Origin: Robiginitomaculum sp.
GTDB taxonomy: Bacteria > Pseudomonadota > Alphaproteobacteria > Caulobacterales > Maricaulaceae
Assembly (NCBI GenBank): GCA_021647805.1
Contig: JAKITZ010000029.1
Coordinates: forward strand, 1 to 15,087
Length of the DNA: 15,087 nucleotides
Direction of reading: 5' to 3'
A program made the translations under genes and the position numbers. The notes beneath the pieces are model-generated. The model had not been told where the DNA came from and searched no databases. It saw only the letters and a list, made by a program, of their open reading frames with translations. Position 1 is the stretch's first letter; each line of letters begins with the position of its first letter. This document shows positions 1 to 6,418 of the stretch, piece after piece.

Positions 1-1
1 T

Positions 2-1015
2 GCGCTCCGTAAAAAAGGCGAAGTGGCATTACTGATAGGCCAGTTAGGCTCGATGACTGCAGACGAGAAAAAAGAATTCGGTCCGAAATTAAACGCCCTA
101 AAGAATGATTTAAACCAAGCAGTGCTGGCAAGACGCGCCGCATTAGAAGCAGAATTACTTGAGCAAAAACTGGCAAAGGAGACTATTGATGTTAGCTTGC
201 CAGCTACCCCGACACCCAAGGGAAGCATTCATCCGGTAAGCCAAGTGTTTGCCGAAACTGCGGTTATATTTGCCGATATGGGGTTTGAAATTGCCACTGG
301 CCCGGATATCGAGACCGATTTTTATAATTTTACTGCGTTGAACTTTCCGCCGAAACACCCGGCGCGTGACATGCACGATACGTTTTTCTTTAATGCCGAT
401 CGCGACGGCACACGTAAATTATTACGCACTCACACTTCGCCAGTGCAAATCCGTACCTTGCAGGCTGCGGTACAAATGGCCAAAGATAGCGGCAAGGAAT
501 TAGCCGACACTAGGATCATTGCCCCTGGGCGCACCTATCGTTGTGATAGTGACCAAACCCATACGCCGATGTTTCATCAGGTCGAGGGGCTGGTTATCGA
601 TAAAACCACTCATATGGGACACCTAAAAGGGTGCTTGCAAGATTTTGTCTCGGCGTTTTTTGAGCGTGAAATAAAAGTCCGCTTTCGTCCGCATCATTTC
701 CCATTTACTGAACCTTCTGCAGAAATGGATATTGGTTATGAGCGCGTTGGTAATGAAATCCGCATTGGTCAAGGCGATAAATGGATGGAAATATTAGGTT
801 GCGGCATGGTGCATCCCAATGTTTTAAGCTCGGTCGGTATTGATCCAGATGTTTATCAAGGTTTTGCCTTTGGGGTCGGTATTGATCGTCTGGCTATGCT
901 CAAATACGGCATACCGGATTTACGGGACTTCTTTGCTTGTGATCAAAACTGGTTACAGCATTATGGATTTTCACCTATAAACCAGCCTAATTTGGCAACG
1001 GGGTTGTCATCATGA
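2..1015 (+). CDS. pheS: Phenylalanine--tRNA ligase alpha subunit (5' end cut by window)
   Basis: Catalytic alpha subunit of the cytoplasmic alpha2-beta2 phenylalanyl-tRNA synthetase, which charges tRNA-Phe. The reading frame is open to the window edge: the codons before the GTG at 23 read ALRKKGE, which matches the LGKKGE block normally inside the N-terminal coiled-coil region, so that GTG is not the true start. About 337 residues are visible, and roughly 20 N-terminal ones are missing compared with the usual 340-360. Class II synthetase signatures are present: a motif 1 region from about base 225 (HPVSQVF), motif 2 at about 526-580 (GRTYRCDSDQTHTPMFHQ) and motif 3 at about 859-900 (GFAFGVGIDRLAML). 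The tail after WLQHYGF, ending GLSS, resembles alphaproteobacterial PheS. The stop overlaps the pheT start by four bases (ATGA), so the two are probably translationally coupled. Confidence 0.97.
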   Translation, partial: ALRKKGEVALLIGQLGSMTADEKKEFGPKLNALKNDLNQAVLARRAALEAELLEQKLAKETIDVSLPATPTPKGSIHPVSQVFAETAVIFADMGFEIATGPDIETDFYNFTALNFPPKHPARDMHDTFFFNADRDGTRKLLRTHTSPVQIRTLQAAVQMAKDSGKELADTRIIAPGRTYRCDSDQTHTPMFHQVEGLVIDKTTHMGHLKGCLQDFVSAFFEREIKVRFRPHHFPFTEPSAEMDIGYERVGNEIRIGQGDKWMEILGCGMVHPNVLSSVGIDPDVYQGFAFGVGIDRLAMLKYGIPDLRDFFACDQNWLQHYGFSPINQPNLATGLSS

Positions 1016-3402
1016 AATTCACATTATCCTGGCTGAAAGAACACCTTAAAACCGAAGCAAGTTTGGACGAAGTGGTCGAGGCAATGACCATGGCCGGCCT
1101 TGAGGTCGAAGAGGTAATAAATCCAGCAGAAAAACTAAAAGCATTTACAGTTGGTAAAGTGCTGTCTGCCGAGCAACACCCCGATGCTGATCGTTTGCGG
1201 GTTTGCCAAGTAGAGACTTTTGAAGGTCAAAAGCAAATAGTTTGCGGCGCACCAAATGCCAGAACCGGTATCTGGATCGCTTTTGCTCCGGTTGGCGCTT
1301 ATGTACCAGGTATTGATGTAACCCTAAAGGCCGCCAAAATCAGAGGTGTCGAGAGCTTTGGCATGATGTGTTCAGCCAAAGAGTTAGAGCTTGGCGAGGA
1401 TCATGACGGGATATTAGAGCTATCCGGCGAGAACTTAAAGGTCGGGCAATTAGTCTCCGACGTTATGGATCTAAACGATCCGGTTATTGATTTTGAAGTA
1501 ACGCCAAATCGCCCTGACTGGTTAGGCGTAAACTCTATCGCTCGTGATCTTGCTGCTGCTGGCCTTGGAGAATTTGTTGCAACTGATGTCCAGCCAATAA
1601 AGGGGCAATTCCCCTGCCCGCAAGAAATTATTATCGAAGATAGCACTGCTTGTCCGGCATTTGCTGGACGGGTCATTCGCGGACTGAGCAACGGCGCATC
1701 GCCTGATTGGGTGCAAAACCGTTTGCGGGCTATTGGCCTACGGCCAATTAGCGCATTGGTCGATATGACCAATTTAATGTCCTATGATTGTGATCGTCCG
1801 TTGCATGTTTATGACATGAATAAGCTTTCCGGATCGATCCGGGCGCGGCTTGGAACTGGCGACGAAAAATTAGCGGCGTTGGACGACAAAACTTACGATA
1901 TTGGCTCTGACATGTGCGTGATCGCCGACGACAATGGCGCGATTGGCCTTGGCGGAGTGATGGGTGGCAATAGCACCGCAGTTGATGAAAATACCAAGGA
2001 CGTGTTCATTGAATGCGCCTTGTTTGATCCACAAACCACCATGCAAACCGGACGGGATACTGGCATTACTTCGGACGCTAGATATCGTTTTGAGCGCGGT
2101 GTTGATAGCGGTTTTGTGCTGGACGGCATTGAACTGGCGACAAAACTTGTAATGGATTGGTGTGGCGGTGAAGCATCGGAAGTTTCATTGGCCGGAGAAA
2201 TTCCAAAACCTCCTGCAAGTATTGATTTTGAAATATCACAGGTAAAACGTCTGACCGGACTTGATCTTGGGCCACAACAAATCACTGATATTTTGCAAAA
2301 ATTGGGATTTGCATGTGGATCGGTGAGAAATGGCAAAACACCAATTACTGTTCCAACTTGGCGGCGCGATGTTACTGGATCAGCTGATCTAGTCGAGGAA
2401 ATTGTCCGCATCTATGGCTTTGACAAATTGCCGATGGTGTCATTGGTTCGCCAGCCGGGTATGCTACCCAACAAACCACCTTTGGCACAAACCAAAGCCA
2501 AATTATTACGTTACGCATTGGCCAGTATCGGTTTTAACGAGTGTATTACTTGGTCATTTTGCTCGCGCACCCACGCGAAAGCCTTTGGCGGGGGTTCTGA
2601 TGAACTAGTATTGGCAAATCCAATAAGCTCCGAGCTGGATTGCATGCGCCCTTCGATTTTGATACACTTATTGCTGGCGGCTCAGCGCAATGCAGATCGC
2701 GGGCAAAGAGAGTTGTCATTATTTGAGGTCGGCCCGGTATATCGAGGTGATGCGCCAGAAGATCAAGCCTTGTGCGCCGCCGGCATTATCACCCCTGATA
2801 CGTCACGTCATTGGCAAGGCTCCAAGCAGGCTGGTTTATTTGACGCAAAAGCCGCAGCCTTACACGCATTAACCGCTGCCGGAGTTAAGGTCGCAAATTT
2901 GCAAACTGCTACCAACACCAACTCCTATTGGCATCCGGGACGTTCCGGCGCTTTGCGATTGGGGCCAAAAAATACGCTGGCGGAATTTGGCGAATTGCAC
3001 CCAAGCGTCTTAAAAACTCTTGGCGTTGATGGGCCGGTATTTGGCTTTGAAATATGTCCGGATAATATTCCAAAACCACGGTCGGTAAAAATTGGCAGAA
3101 CAGCTTTAACCAGCCACAAATTACAGGCTGTAACTCGTGACTTTGCATTTATTGTTGCCGATGATATATCAGCAGACAGTTTGGTTCGTGCAGCTAAATC
3201 CGCGGACAAGAAACTGATAAGTACGGTAAATGTTTTTGATGTCTATGCTGGCAAAGGTATTGAGGACGGACATAAATCGCTGGCTATCGAAGTAAGTTTA
3301 CAACCGGTTGAACAAACTTTAAGCGAAGCGGAAATTGAAGCGGTTTCACAGAAAATAATCGCTAAAGTGCAAAATGCTACCGGTGGAGTTTTACGAGCTT
3401 GA
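1012..3402 (+). CDS. pheT: Phenylalanine--tRNA ligase beta subunit
   Basis: Beta subunit of phenylalanyl-tRNA synthetase. It binds tRNA-Phe and edits mischarged Tyr-tRNA. At 796 residues it has the full bacterial length. Domains in order: N-terminal segment (1-40), EMAP/OB-fold tRNA-binding domain (about 42-150, with HPDADRLRVCQV at 56-67 and IVCGAPNA at 76-83), B3/B4 editing domain (about 215-390), B5 domain (about 400-472, with VPTWRRDV at 447-454 and DLVEEIVRIYGF at 459-470), the catalytic-like core (about 485-690, with LFEVGPVY at 570-577) and the C-terminal FDX-ACB anticodon-binding domain (about 703-796, with AVTRDFAF at 706-713). The ATG at 1012 is preceded by GGGG at 1000-1003, eight bases upstream, and overlaps the pheS stop. 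The stop overlaps a possible TTG start of the next gene. Confidence 0.98.
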   Translation: MKFTLSWLKEHLKTEASLDEVVEAMTMAGLEVEEVINPAEKLKAFTVGKVLSAEQHPDADRLRVCQVETFEGQKQIVCGAPNARTGIWIAFAPVGAYVPGIDVTLKAAKIRGVESFGMMCSAKELELGEDHDGILELSGENLKVGQLVSDVMDLNDPVIDFEVTPNRPDWLGVNSIARDLAAAGLGEFVATDVQPIKGQFPCPQEIIIEDSTACPAFAGRVIRGLSNGASPDWVQNRLRAIGLRPISALVDMTNLMSYDCDRPLHVYDMNKLSGSIRARLGTGDEKLAALDDKTYDIGSDMCVIADDNGAIGLGGVMGGNSTAVDENTKDVFIECALFDPQTTMQTGRDTGITSDARYRFERGVDSGFVLDGIELATKLVMDWCGGEASEVSLAGEIPKPPASIDFEISQVKRLTGLDLGPQQITDILQKLGFACGSVRNGKTPITVPTWRRDVTGSADLVEEIVRIYGFDKLPMVSLVRQPGMLPNKPPLAQTKAKLLRYALASIGFNECITWSFCSRTHAKAFGGGSDELVLANPISSELDCMRPSILIHLLLAAQRNADRGQRELSLFEVGPVYRGDAPEDQALCAAGIITPDTSRHWQGSKQAGLFDAKAAALHALTAAGVKVANLQTATNTNSYWHPGRSGALRLGPKNTLAEFGELHPSVLKTLGVDGPVFGFEICPDNIPKPRSVKIGRTALTSHKLQAVTRDFAFIVADDISADSLVRAAKSADKKLISTVNVFDVYAGKGIEDGHKSLAIEVSLQPVEQTLSEAEIEAVSQKIIAKVQNATGGVLRA

Positions 3403-4019
3403 GCGTGATGGATCATCTTCGATTTGCCAACGCGCCCAGAGCCGAACAAGAAGCAATGTTCAAACAATTGGTGCTGTCCAATCCGCTAAACGCCGAGATT
3501 TTGCGTCGCATTCCCGAACTACCATTACCGCAAGGAATGTTGGTTTCCGGTTGCCTGTATCAAAGCATCTGGAATGGCTTGTTAGGTCATGATCCGGCAC
3601 GGGGTATTTTGGATTATGATCTGGCATATTATGACGACAGCGATTTGTCTTATGAAGCCGAAGACGTAATAATTAAAGCCTGCGCCAAGGCCTTTGCCGA
3701 TTTGGATGCAGATATTGAAGTTCGCAATCAAGCAAGGGTGCATCTTTGGTTCAAAGATCATTTTGGACTTGATTACGCACCGCTGCCCAATGCCGCCGAA
3801 GCATTATCACGCTATATGTCGCCGTGTAATGCAGTGGCGATAGAGCCTGTTGCCAATGGCGAGTTTGCCCTACACGCACCGTTTGGTTTTGATGATGTGT
3901 TTGCTTTCGTGGTGCGCCCCAGAGGCGATGGCACACAAATTTCCGTCGCCTCTTACGCCAAAAAAACCAAACGCATGAAAGCCCTGTGGCCGGAATTAAC
4001 GATTGTTCCTTTGGGGTAG
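3399..4019 (+). CDS. Nucleotidyltransferase family protein (PF06042/DUF925-like)
   Basis: Predicted nucleotidyltransferase of the NTP_transf_6 (formerly DUF925) family. Its substrate is unknown and I assign no pathway. In the 206-residue frame the recognisable family blocks are GCLYQSIWN at 51-59, an acidic metal-site-like DYDLAYYD at 72-79 followed by SYEAED, EVRNQARVHLWF at 107-118, YMSPCNAVAI at 139-148, and a C-terminal YAKKTKRMKALWPEL. The length is typical. The start is uncertain. TTG at 3399 overlaps the pheT stop and has GGAG at 3385-3388 ten bases upstream. GTG at 3405 and ATG at 3408 are in frame, and GAG at 3401-3403 lies four bases before that ATG. Position directly behind pheT suggests co-transcription with the synthetase genes. 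A role in tRNA metabolism would be pure inference from location. Confidence 0.86.
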   Translation: MSVMDHLRFANAPRAEQEAMFKQLVLSNPLNAEILRRIPELPLPQGMLVSGCLYQSIWNGLLGHDPARGILDYDLAYYDDSDLSYEAEDVIIKACAKAFADLDADIEVRNQARVHLWFKDHFGLDYAPLPNAAEALSRYMSPCNAVAIEPVANGEFALHAPFGFDDVFAFVVRPRGDGTQISVASYAKKTKRMKALWPELTIVPLG

Positions 4020-4033
4020 TTGATAAACTGAAT

Positions 4034-4050
4034 ATATTGCGCTTCAATAT
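4034..4050. repeat. Short perfect inverted repeat before the Sel1 lipoprotein gene
   Basis: ATATTG at 4034-4039 and CAATAT at 4045-4050 form a perfect 6-base inverted repeat around a 5-base loop, in the 51-base gap between the nucleotidyltransferase gene and the lipoprotein gene. No T-run follows on the + strand, so it is a poor intrinsic terminator. It could be an operator for the next gene or simply chance in AT-rich sequence. Confidence 0.3.
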
Positions 4051-4054
4051 CGCC

Positions 4055-4060
4055 TATAGT
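4055..4060 (+). promoter_or_regulatory. Candidate -10 box of the Sel1 lipoprotein gene
   Basis: TATAGT matches five of six bases of the sigma70-type TATAAT consensus. Transcription would begin at about 4067, only a few bases before the ATG at 4071. There is no convincing -35 box at 15-18 bases spacing and no Shine-Dalgarno sequence before the ATG. If this promoter is real, the mRNA would therefore be leaderless or nearly so. This is inference from one hexamer. Confidence 0.25.
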
Positions 4061-4070
4061 ACAAATCCTT

Positions 4071-4865
4071 ATGACCTTATCAAACCGATACACAGTAGCG
4101 TGCTTGGCTCTTCTAGTAGGGCTTTTATTTTCTTCATGTGAGGCTACAAACTCCGACTCCTACGCAAATGACCCTTATGGAATAAAAGAAGCAGAAGAGC
4201 TTGGCGGAGAGGGACAGCCAGACCGTCTCGTTCAGTGTAGCAAGGATGAGCAATGCCCTGAATATGCGGAGGCTCTATTTTGGGTTGCTGTTGATATCTT
4301 ATCAGATGCAAGTACTGAAACCATTGAAGTTGAGGGAATAGACTTTGGCTTAACTAAAGGTATGTCAATTGAAGAAATGGCGGAAAAAATAGTACTACAA
4401 TTAGACAGCTCATTTGATAATTCCCCCTTGGATTTCAGTAAAGACAAGACCGGATTTAATCGTGGGTTTGTAATGTTATTAAAAGCTCATAATGCGAAAA
4501 GTGTATATGCCGCCAATGAACTAGGTAAACTCTATATGGAGCAAGAGGGCATCAAGGATTTAGATATAGCGCAGATGTACTTTGAAAGCGCAATTAAAAG
4601 AGGAGATTTTTTGGGTGCTTATAACCTTGCTCGCCTTATTCGCATTCGTAAGCCCAATGATAACCGAAGTATCTTGAAATACTTGAAAATGGCTACCAAA
4701 ACAGGGGATGAGAGAATAGAAATAGCTTATAATTTAGGACTAGAGGCATTTGGAACAGAAGCAGAAAAGCAGACCGCCGCTCTATACTTTAAGGAAAACA
4801 CAATAGTTGCAAATTACATAACCGAGAATTTCAAAAGTGACTTTTCTTTACAACAGCAAGAATAA
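4071..4865 (+). CDS. Putative lipoprotein with Sel1-like (TPR-type) repeats
   Basis: 264 residues, not recognised as a named protein. The N-terminus is a lipoprotein-like signal: N5-R6, a hydrophobic stretch at 8-20, then FSSC with Cys23 as probable lipidation site. The lipobox is imperfect, with Phe at -3. The middle (about 60-135) contains no motif I know. Residues about 145-213 fit Sel1-like repeats: A-x-x-A-x-x-L-G-x-x-Y, then ALA-type helices with FESAIKRGD at 171-179 and AYNLARL at 183-189, then KYLKMATKTGD at 203-213. Such solenoids usually mediate protein contacts, here presumably in the periplasm. Base composition is lower than its neighbours: the lines at 4381-4440 and 4621-4680 count 35% and 40% GC, against 53% at 1501-1560 in pheT. 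No ribosome binding site is visible before ATG 4071. Confidence 0.72.
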   Translation: MTLSNRYTVACLALLVGLLFSSCEATNSDSYANDPYGIKEAEELGGEGQPDRLVQCSKDEQCPEYAEALFWVAVDILSDASTETIEVEGIDFGLTKGMSIEEMAEKIVLQLDSSFDNSPLDFSKDKTGFNRGFVMLLKAHNAKSVYAANELGKLYMEQEGIKDLDIAQMYFESAIKRGDFLGAYNLARLIRIRKPNDNRSILKYLKMATKTGDERIEIAYNLGLEAFGTEAEKQTAALYFKENTIVANYITENFKSDFSLQQQE

Positions 4866-4904
4866 AGTTCTAGGCGTTTAATGTTTCTGAAAATAGCATA
4901 AATT

Positions 4905-4935
4905 ACCTCAACCAATTATTGTATCGATTGGAGGT
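4905..4935. repeat. Imperfect hairpin upstream of parD
   Basis: CCAAT at 4912-4916 pairs with ATTGG at 4927-4931 across a 10-base loop. After a three-base bulge (4909-4911), ACCT at 4905-4908 pairs with AGGT at 4932-4935. It lies 40 bases after the lipoprotein stop. It lacks a following T-run, so as a terminator it would be weak. Confidence 0.3.
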
Positions 4936-4966
4936 GCCATTTGAGTTGCAAATTATCCTAGTCATT

Positions 4967-4984
4967 CCAAAACTTGACTTTTGG
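4967..4984. promoter_or_regulatory. Inverted repeat over the parD -35 box, candidate ParD operator
   Basis: CCAAAA at 4967-4972 and TTTTGG at 4979-4984 are perfect 6-base arms around CTTGAC, so the palindrome covers the candidate -35 hexamer at 4974-4979. ParD-family antitoxins are ribbon-helix-helix repressors that bind palindromes in their own promoter. The site is therefore a reasonable operator candidate, but no binding evidence is visible beyond symmetry and position. Confidence 0.42.
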
Positions 4985-5003
4985 TGCTACTTAGTCATAC
5001 TAT
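4974..5003 (+). promoter_or_regulatory. Candidate promoter of the parD-parE operon
   Basis: TTGACT at 4974-4979 matches five of six bases of the -35 consensus. Possible -10 boxes are TACTAT at 4998-5003 (18-base spacer) or CATACT at 4996-5001 (16-base spacer). Transcription would start near 5010, leaving a short leader with the Shine-Dalgarno sequence TGGAG at 5013-5017 before ATG 5025. Confidence 0.45.
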
Positions 5004-5024
5004 ATGCTCGCTTGGAGCAAAAAA

Positions 5025-5294
5025 ATGACCATTAAAACATCTATATCCCTTACTGACCAACAAGAAGCCTTTGCCCGCTCTTTGGTGCAAGAGGGGCGGT
5101 TTTCTTCGCTTAGCTCGGTTGTGCAGCGCGGTCTTGATTTGTTGCAAGACAAGACAGAGGCGAAGAATTTAGAAACAGAAGCTTTACGGGTTTTGCTGGC
5201 GCAACGGCAAAGTGAATCGTTTATATCTAGTTCTGATATGGGGCGGAATATCAAAAAAATGGCGGCTCAAAAAGCCAAAAAACAAACCCCGTGA
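5025..5294 (+). CDS. parD: ParD-family ribbon-helix-helix antitoxin
   Basis: Predicted antitoxin of a type II toxin-antitoxin pair. It would bind and neutralise the downstream ParE-like toxin and repress its own promoter. The start at ATG 5025 is preferred over the upstream in-frame ATG 5004 because TGGAG at 5013-5017 lies seven bases before it and the protein then begins at the expected ribbon-helix-helix strand (MTIKTSISLTDQ); this gives 89 residues. The N-terminal half matches ParD: the TSISLTD strand, helix QQEAFARSLVQEG, then the turn and helix SSLSSVVQRGLDLLQ. The basic C-terminal tail (RNIKKMAAQKAKK) would be the toxin-binding part. Its stop overlaps the GTG of the toxin gene by four bases (GTGA). 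The gene symbol reflects family, not proven orthology. Confidence 0.85.
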   Translation: MTIKTSISLTDQQEAFARSLVQEGRFSSLSSVVQRGLDLLQDKTEAKNLETEALRVLLAQRQSESFISSSDMGRNIKKMAAQKAKKQTP

Positions 5295-5656
5295 CAAACG
5301 CCTATAAGGTCGTCTTTTCCGTTGATGACGAACTTGAATTTGAATTGATCTTTGATTTCCTGTTTGAAAGTTACTTAATGTTTCACGAAGATATTGAGAC
5401 GGCTTTGCAACAAGCAGAAAAGAAAACGCAAGCCATTCACGTAAATGCGATAAAACTCGCAAAACACCCCTTTCGAGGCACACTGCATGATGACCTATTA
5501 CCGGGTTTACGTCATGTCACAATTGATCGTGCTATTTACTGGTTTGATATTCTTGAAGATAAGAAACTTGTTCGCATTCTGACCATTTTTTATGGTAGCC
5601 AAGATCATCAGACAAAGATGCTAACTCGTTTACTGGGTAATTTGAGAGAACATTAA
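5291..5656 (+). CDS. parE: ParE/RelE-family toxin
   Basis: Predicted toxin partner, 121 residues, of the RelE/ParE fold (plasmid stabilisation family, PF05016). Typical ParE proteins inhibit DNA gyrase and RelE members cut mRNA on the ribosome; the sequence alone does not say which applies here. The family pattern is in the C-terminal half: LAKHPFRGTLHDDLLPGLRH, then a central strand RAIYWFDI and LVRILTIFYGSQDHQTKML. The GTG start has no Shine-Dalgarno sequence of its own and overlaps the antitoxin stop, so translation probably depends on coupling. The protein is somewhat longer than a usual 95-105-residue ParE, with an acidic, Phe-rich N-terminal stretch. It is convergent with the eipA-like gene, 19 bases away. 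Confidence 0.85.
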   Translation: MTNAYKVVFSVDDELEFELIFDFLFESYLMFHEDIETALQQAEKKTQAIHVNAIKLAKHPFRGTLHDDLLPGLRHVTIDRAIYWFDILEDKKLVRILTIFYGSQDHQTKMLTRLLGNLREH

Positions 5657-5666
5657 GATCCAAATC

Positions 5667-5703
5667 ACGCCAAAATTAAAGCGGAATAAACCGGCGTTTT
5701 TTT
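5667..5703 (+). terminator. Possible terminator of parD-parE inside the 3' end of the eipA-like gene
   Basis: ACGCC at 5667-5671 can pair with GGCGT at 5693-5697, and seven T residues run from 5697 to 5703 on the + strand, eleven bases after the toxin stop. The stem is short and the loop long (21 bases, with a competing CGG/CCG hairpin inside), so efficiency is doubtful. It overlaps the last codons of the convergent gene. Confidence 0.38.
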
Positions 5704-6278
5704 GAATAAGCCAGATAACCAATATTTGCTCCAAGGCGAAGCCCGACACCGGTACGAATTGGTGCCAGTGTAATGGTATCGGATCGTTGGTAATTAACTC
5801 CCATTCCGGCCACCAGATAGGCAGTTCCCTCAACACCCGGAAAGCGTTGGTAAATTTGATCAATATTTTGCATATTATAAACCAAGGTAAAGACCTTCGA
5901 GCCATTACCGCCAACGTCCCAACCAACCGAAGGCCCGCGCCAAAAAACCCGCTTTTGATCACCATTGGCCATTTGCAAAGTTCCTTTGCCATAACGCAGG
6001 CCAATACCAACAGCAACCGAACCCTCGGAGCCGTAAATATAGCCAACTGGCTGCCCCAAATCCTTGAAAATGCGCTCGACCACCGAACCAGTTGCTTCTG
6101 CTGTGACACCAAAATAATCCGACATTGCCGAAGAAACTTCCTTGCGGTCAAAACTTGATTTTTGAGTGTTTGGCGCCTGCGCCACTGAATTAGTTTGCGC
6201 TTCATTACTAGCGCAACCTAATAATATGAATAAGAAGAGCACTGCGAAAACAGCGAAGTTTTTGTATCGTAATAGCAT
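5676..6278 (-). CDS. EipA/DUF1134 family envelope integrity lipoprotein
   Basis: 200-residue member of the DUF1134 family, whose Brucella representative EipA is a periplasmic protein needed for cell envelope integrity. The conserved core is unmistakable: GSVAVGIGLRYGKGTL at 86-101, FWRGPSVGWDVGGNGSKVFTLVYN at 112-135, then RFPGVEGTAYLVAGMGVNYQ at 145-164 and the C-terminal LAPIRTGVGLRLGANIGYLAY at 171-191. Here the N-terminus has R4/K6, a hydrophobic stretch 8-20 and a clean lipobox LLGC, so Cys22 is probably lipidated and the protein membrane-anchored in the periplasm. Residues 25-45 are a polar linker. It is transcribed alone, convergent with the toxin gene and divergent from lepA across 140 bases. 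The sequence TAGGT nine bases before the ATG may serve as a weak ribosome binding site. Confidence 0.9.
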   Translation of the reverse strand: MLLRYKNFAVFAVLFLFILLGCASNEAQTNSVAQAPNTQKSSFDRKEVSSAMSDYFGVTAEATGSVVERIFKDLGQPVGYIYGSEGSVAVGIGLRYGKGTLQMANGDQKRVFWRGPSVGWDVGGNGSKVFTLVYNMQNIDQIYQRFPGVEGTAYLVAGMGVNYQRSDTITLAPIRTGVGLRLGANIGYLAYSKKRRFIPL

Positions 6279-6301
6279 GGCAATTACCTAAAATAATTCG
6301 A

Positions 6302-6330
6302 TTTTTAACTGGGTACGATTGTCTGTGCAA
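6302..6330 (-). promoter_or_regulatory. Candidate promoter of the eipA-like gene
   Basis: On the minus strand TTGCAC (complement of 6325-6330) and TAAAAA (complement of 6302-6307) are separated by exactly 17 bases. Transcription would start near 6295, giving a leader of about 17 bases before the ATG at 6278. Both hexamers are imperfect. I could not find a comparably good promoter for lepA in the same 140-base gap. Confidence 0.3.
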
Positions 6331-6418
6331 ATACCTAATGATCAATGAATAAGCGTCATTTACACAAAACCTTTCGGTTCTACTTGTTGCCGCTTAAATT
6401 GAGTGCTATCTGCCCGCC

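Noticed and set aside
1893..2411. 172-codon antisense open frame inside pheT
   Set aside because: It lies opposite strongly conserved pheT sequence, is Ser/Pro-rich as expected of a complementary frame, and has no domain.
4929..4943. Exact 15-base match TGGAGGTGCCATTTG at 4929-4943 and 13524-13538
   Set aside because: One copy is ordinary coding sequence in cpaE and the other is intergenic. One such match within about 15 kb is not far from chance, and the flanks do not match.
4934..5035. Short frame from GTG 4934 behind a GGAGG sequence
   Set aside because: The GGAGG runs into the GTG with no spacing, the frame overlaps the parD start in another phase, and it crosses the better-supported promoter.
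5630..6205. 191-codon minus-strand open frame overlapping the eipA-like gene
   Set aside because: It is a shifted frame of the clear DUF1134 gene, with a Trp- and Arg-rich nonsense-like composition.
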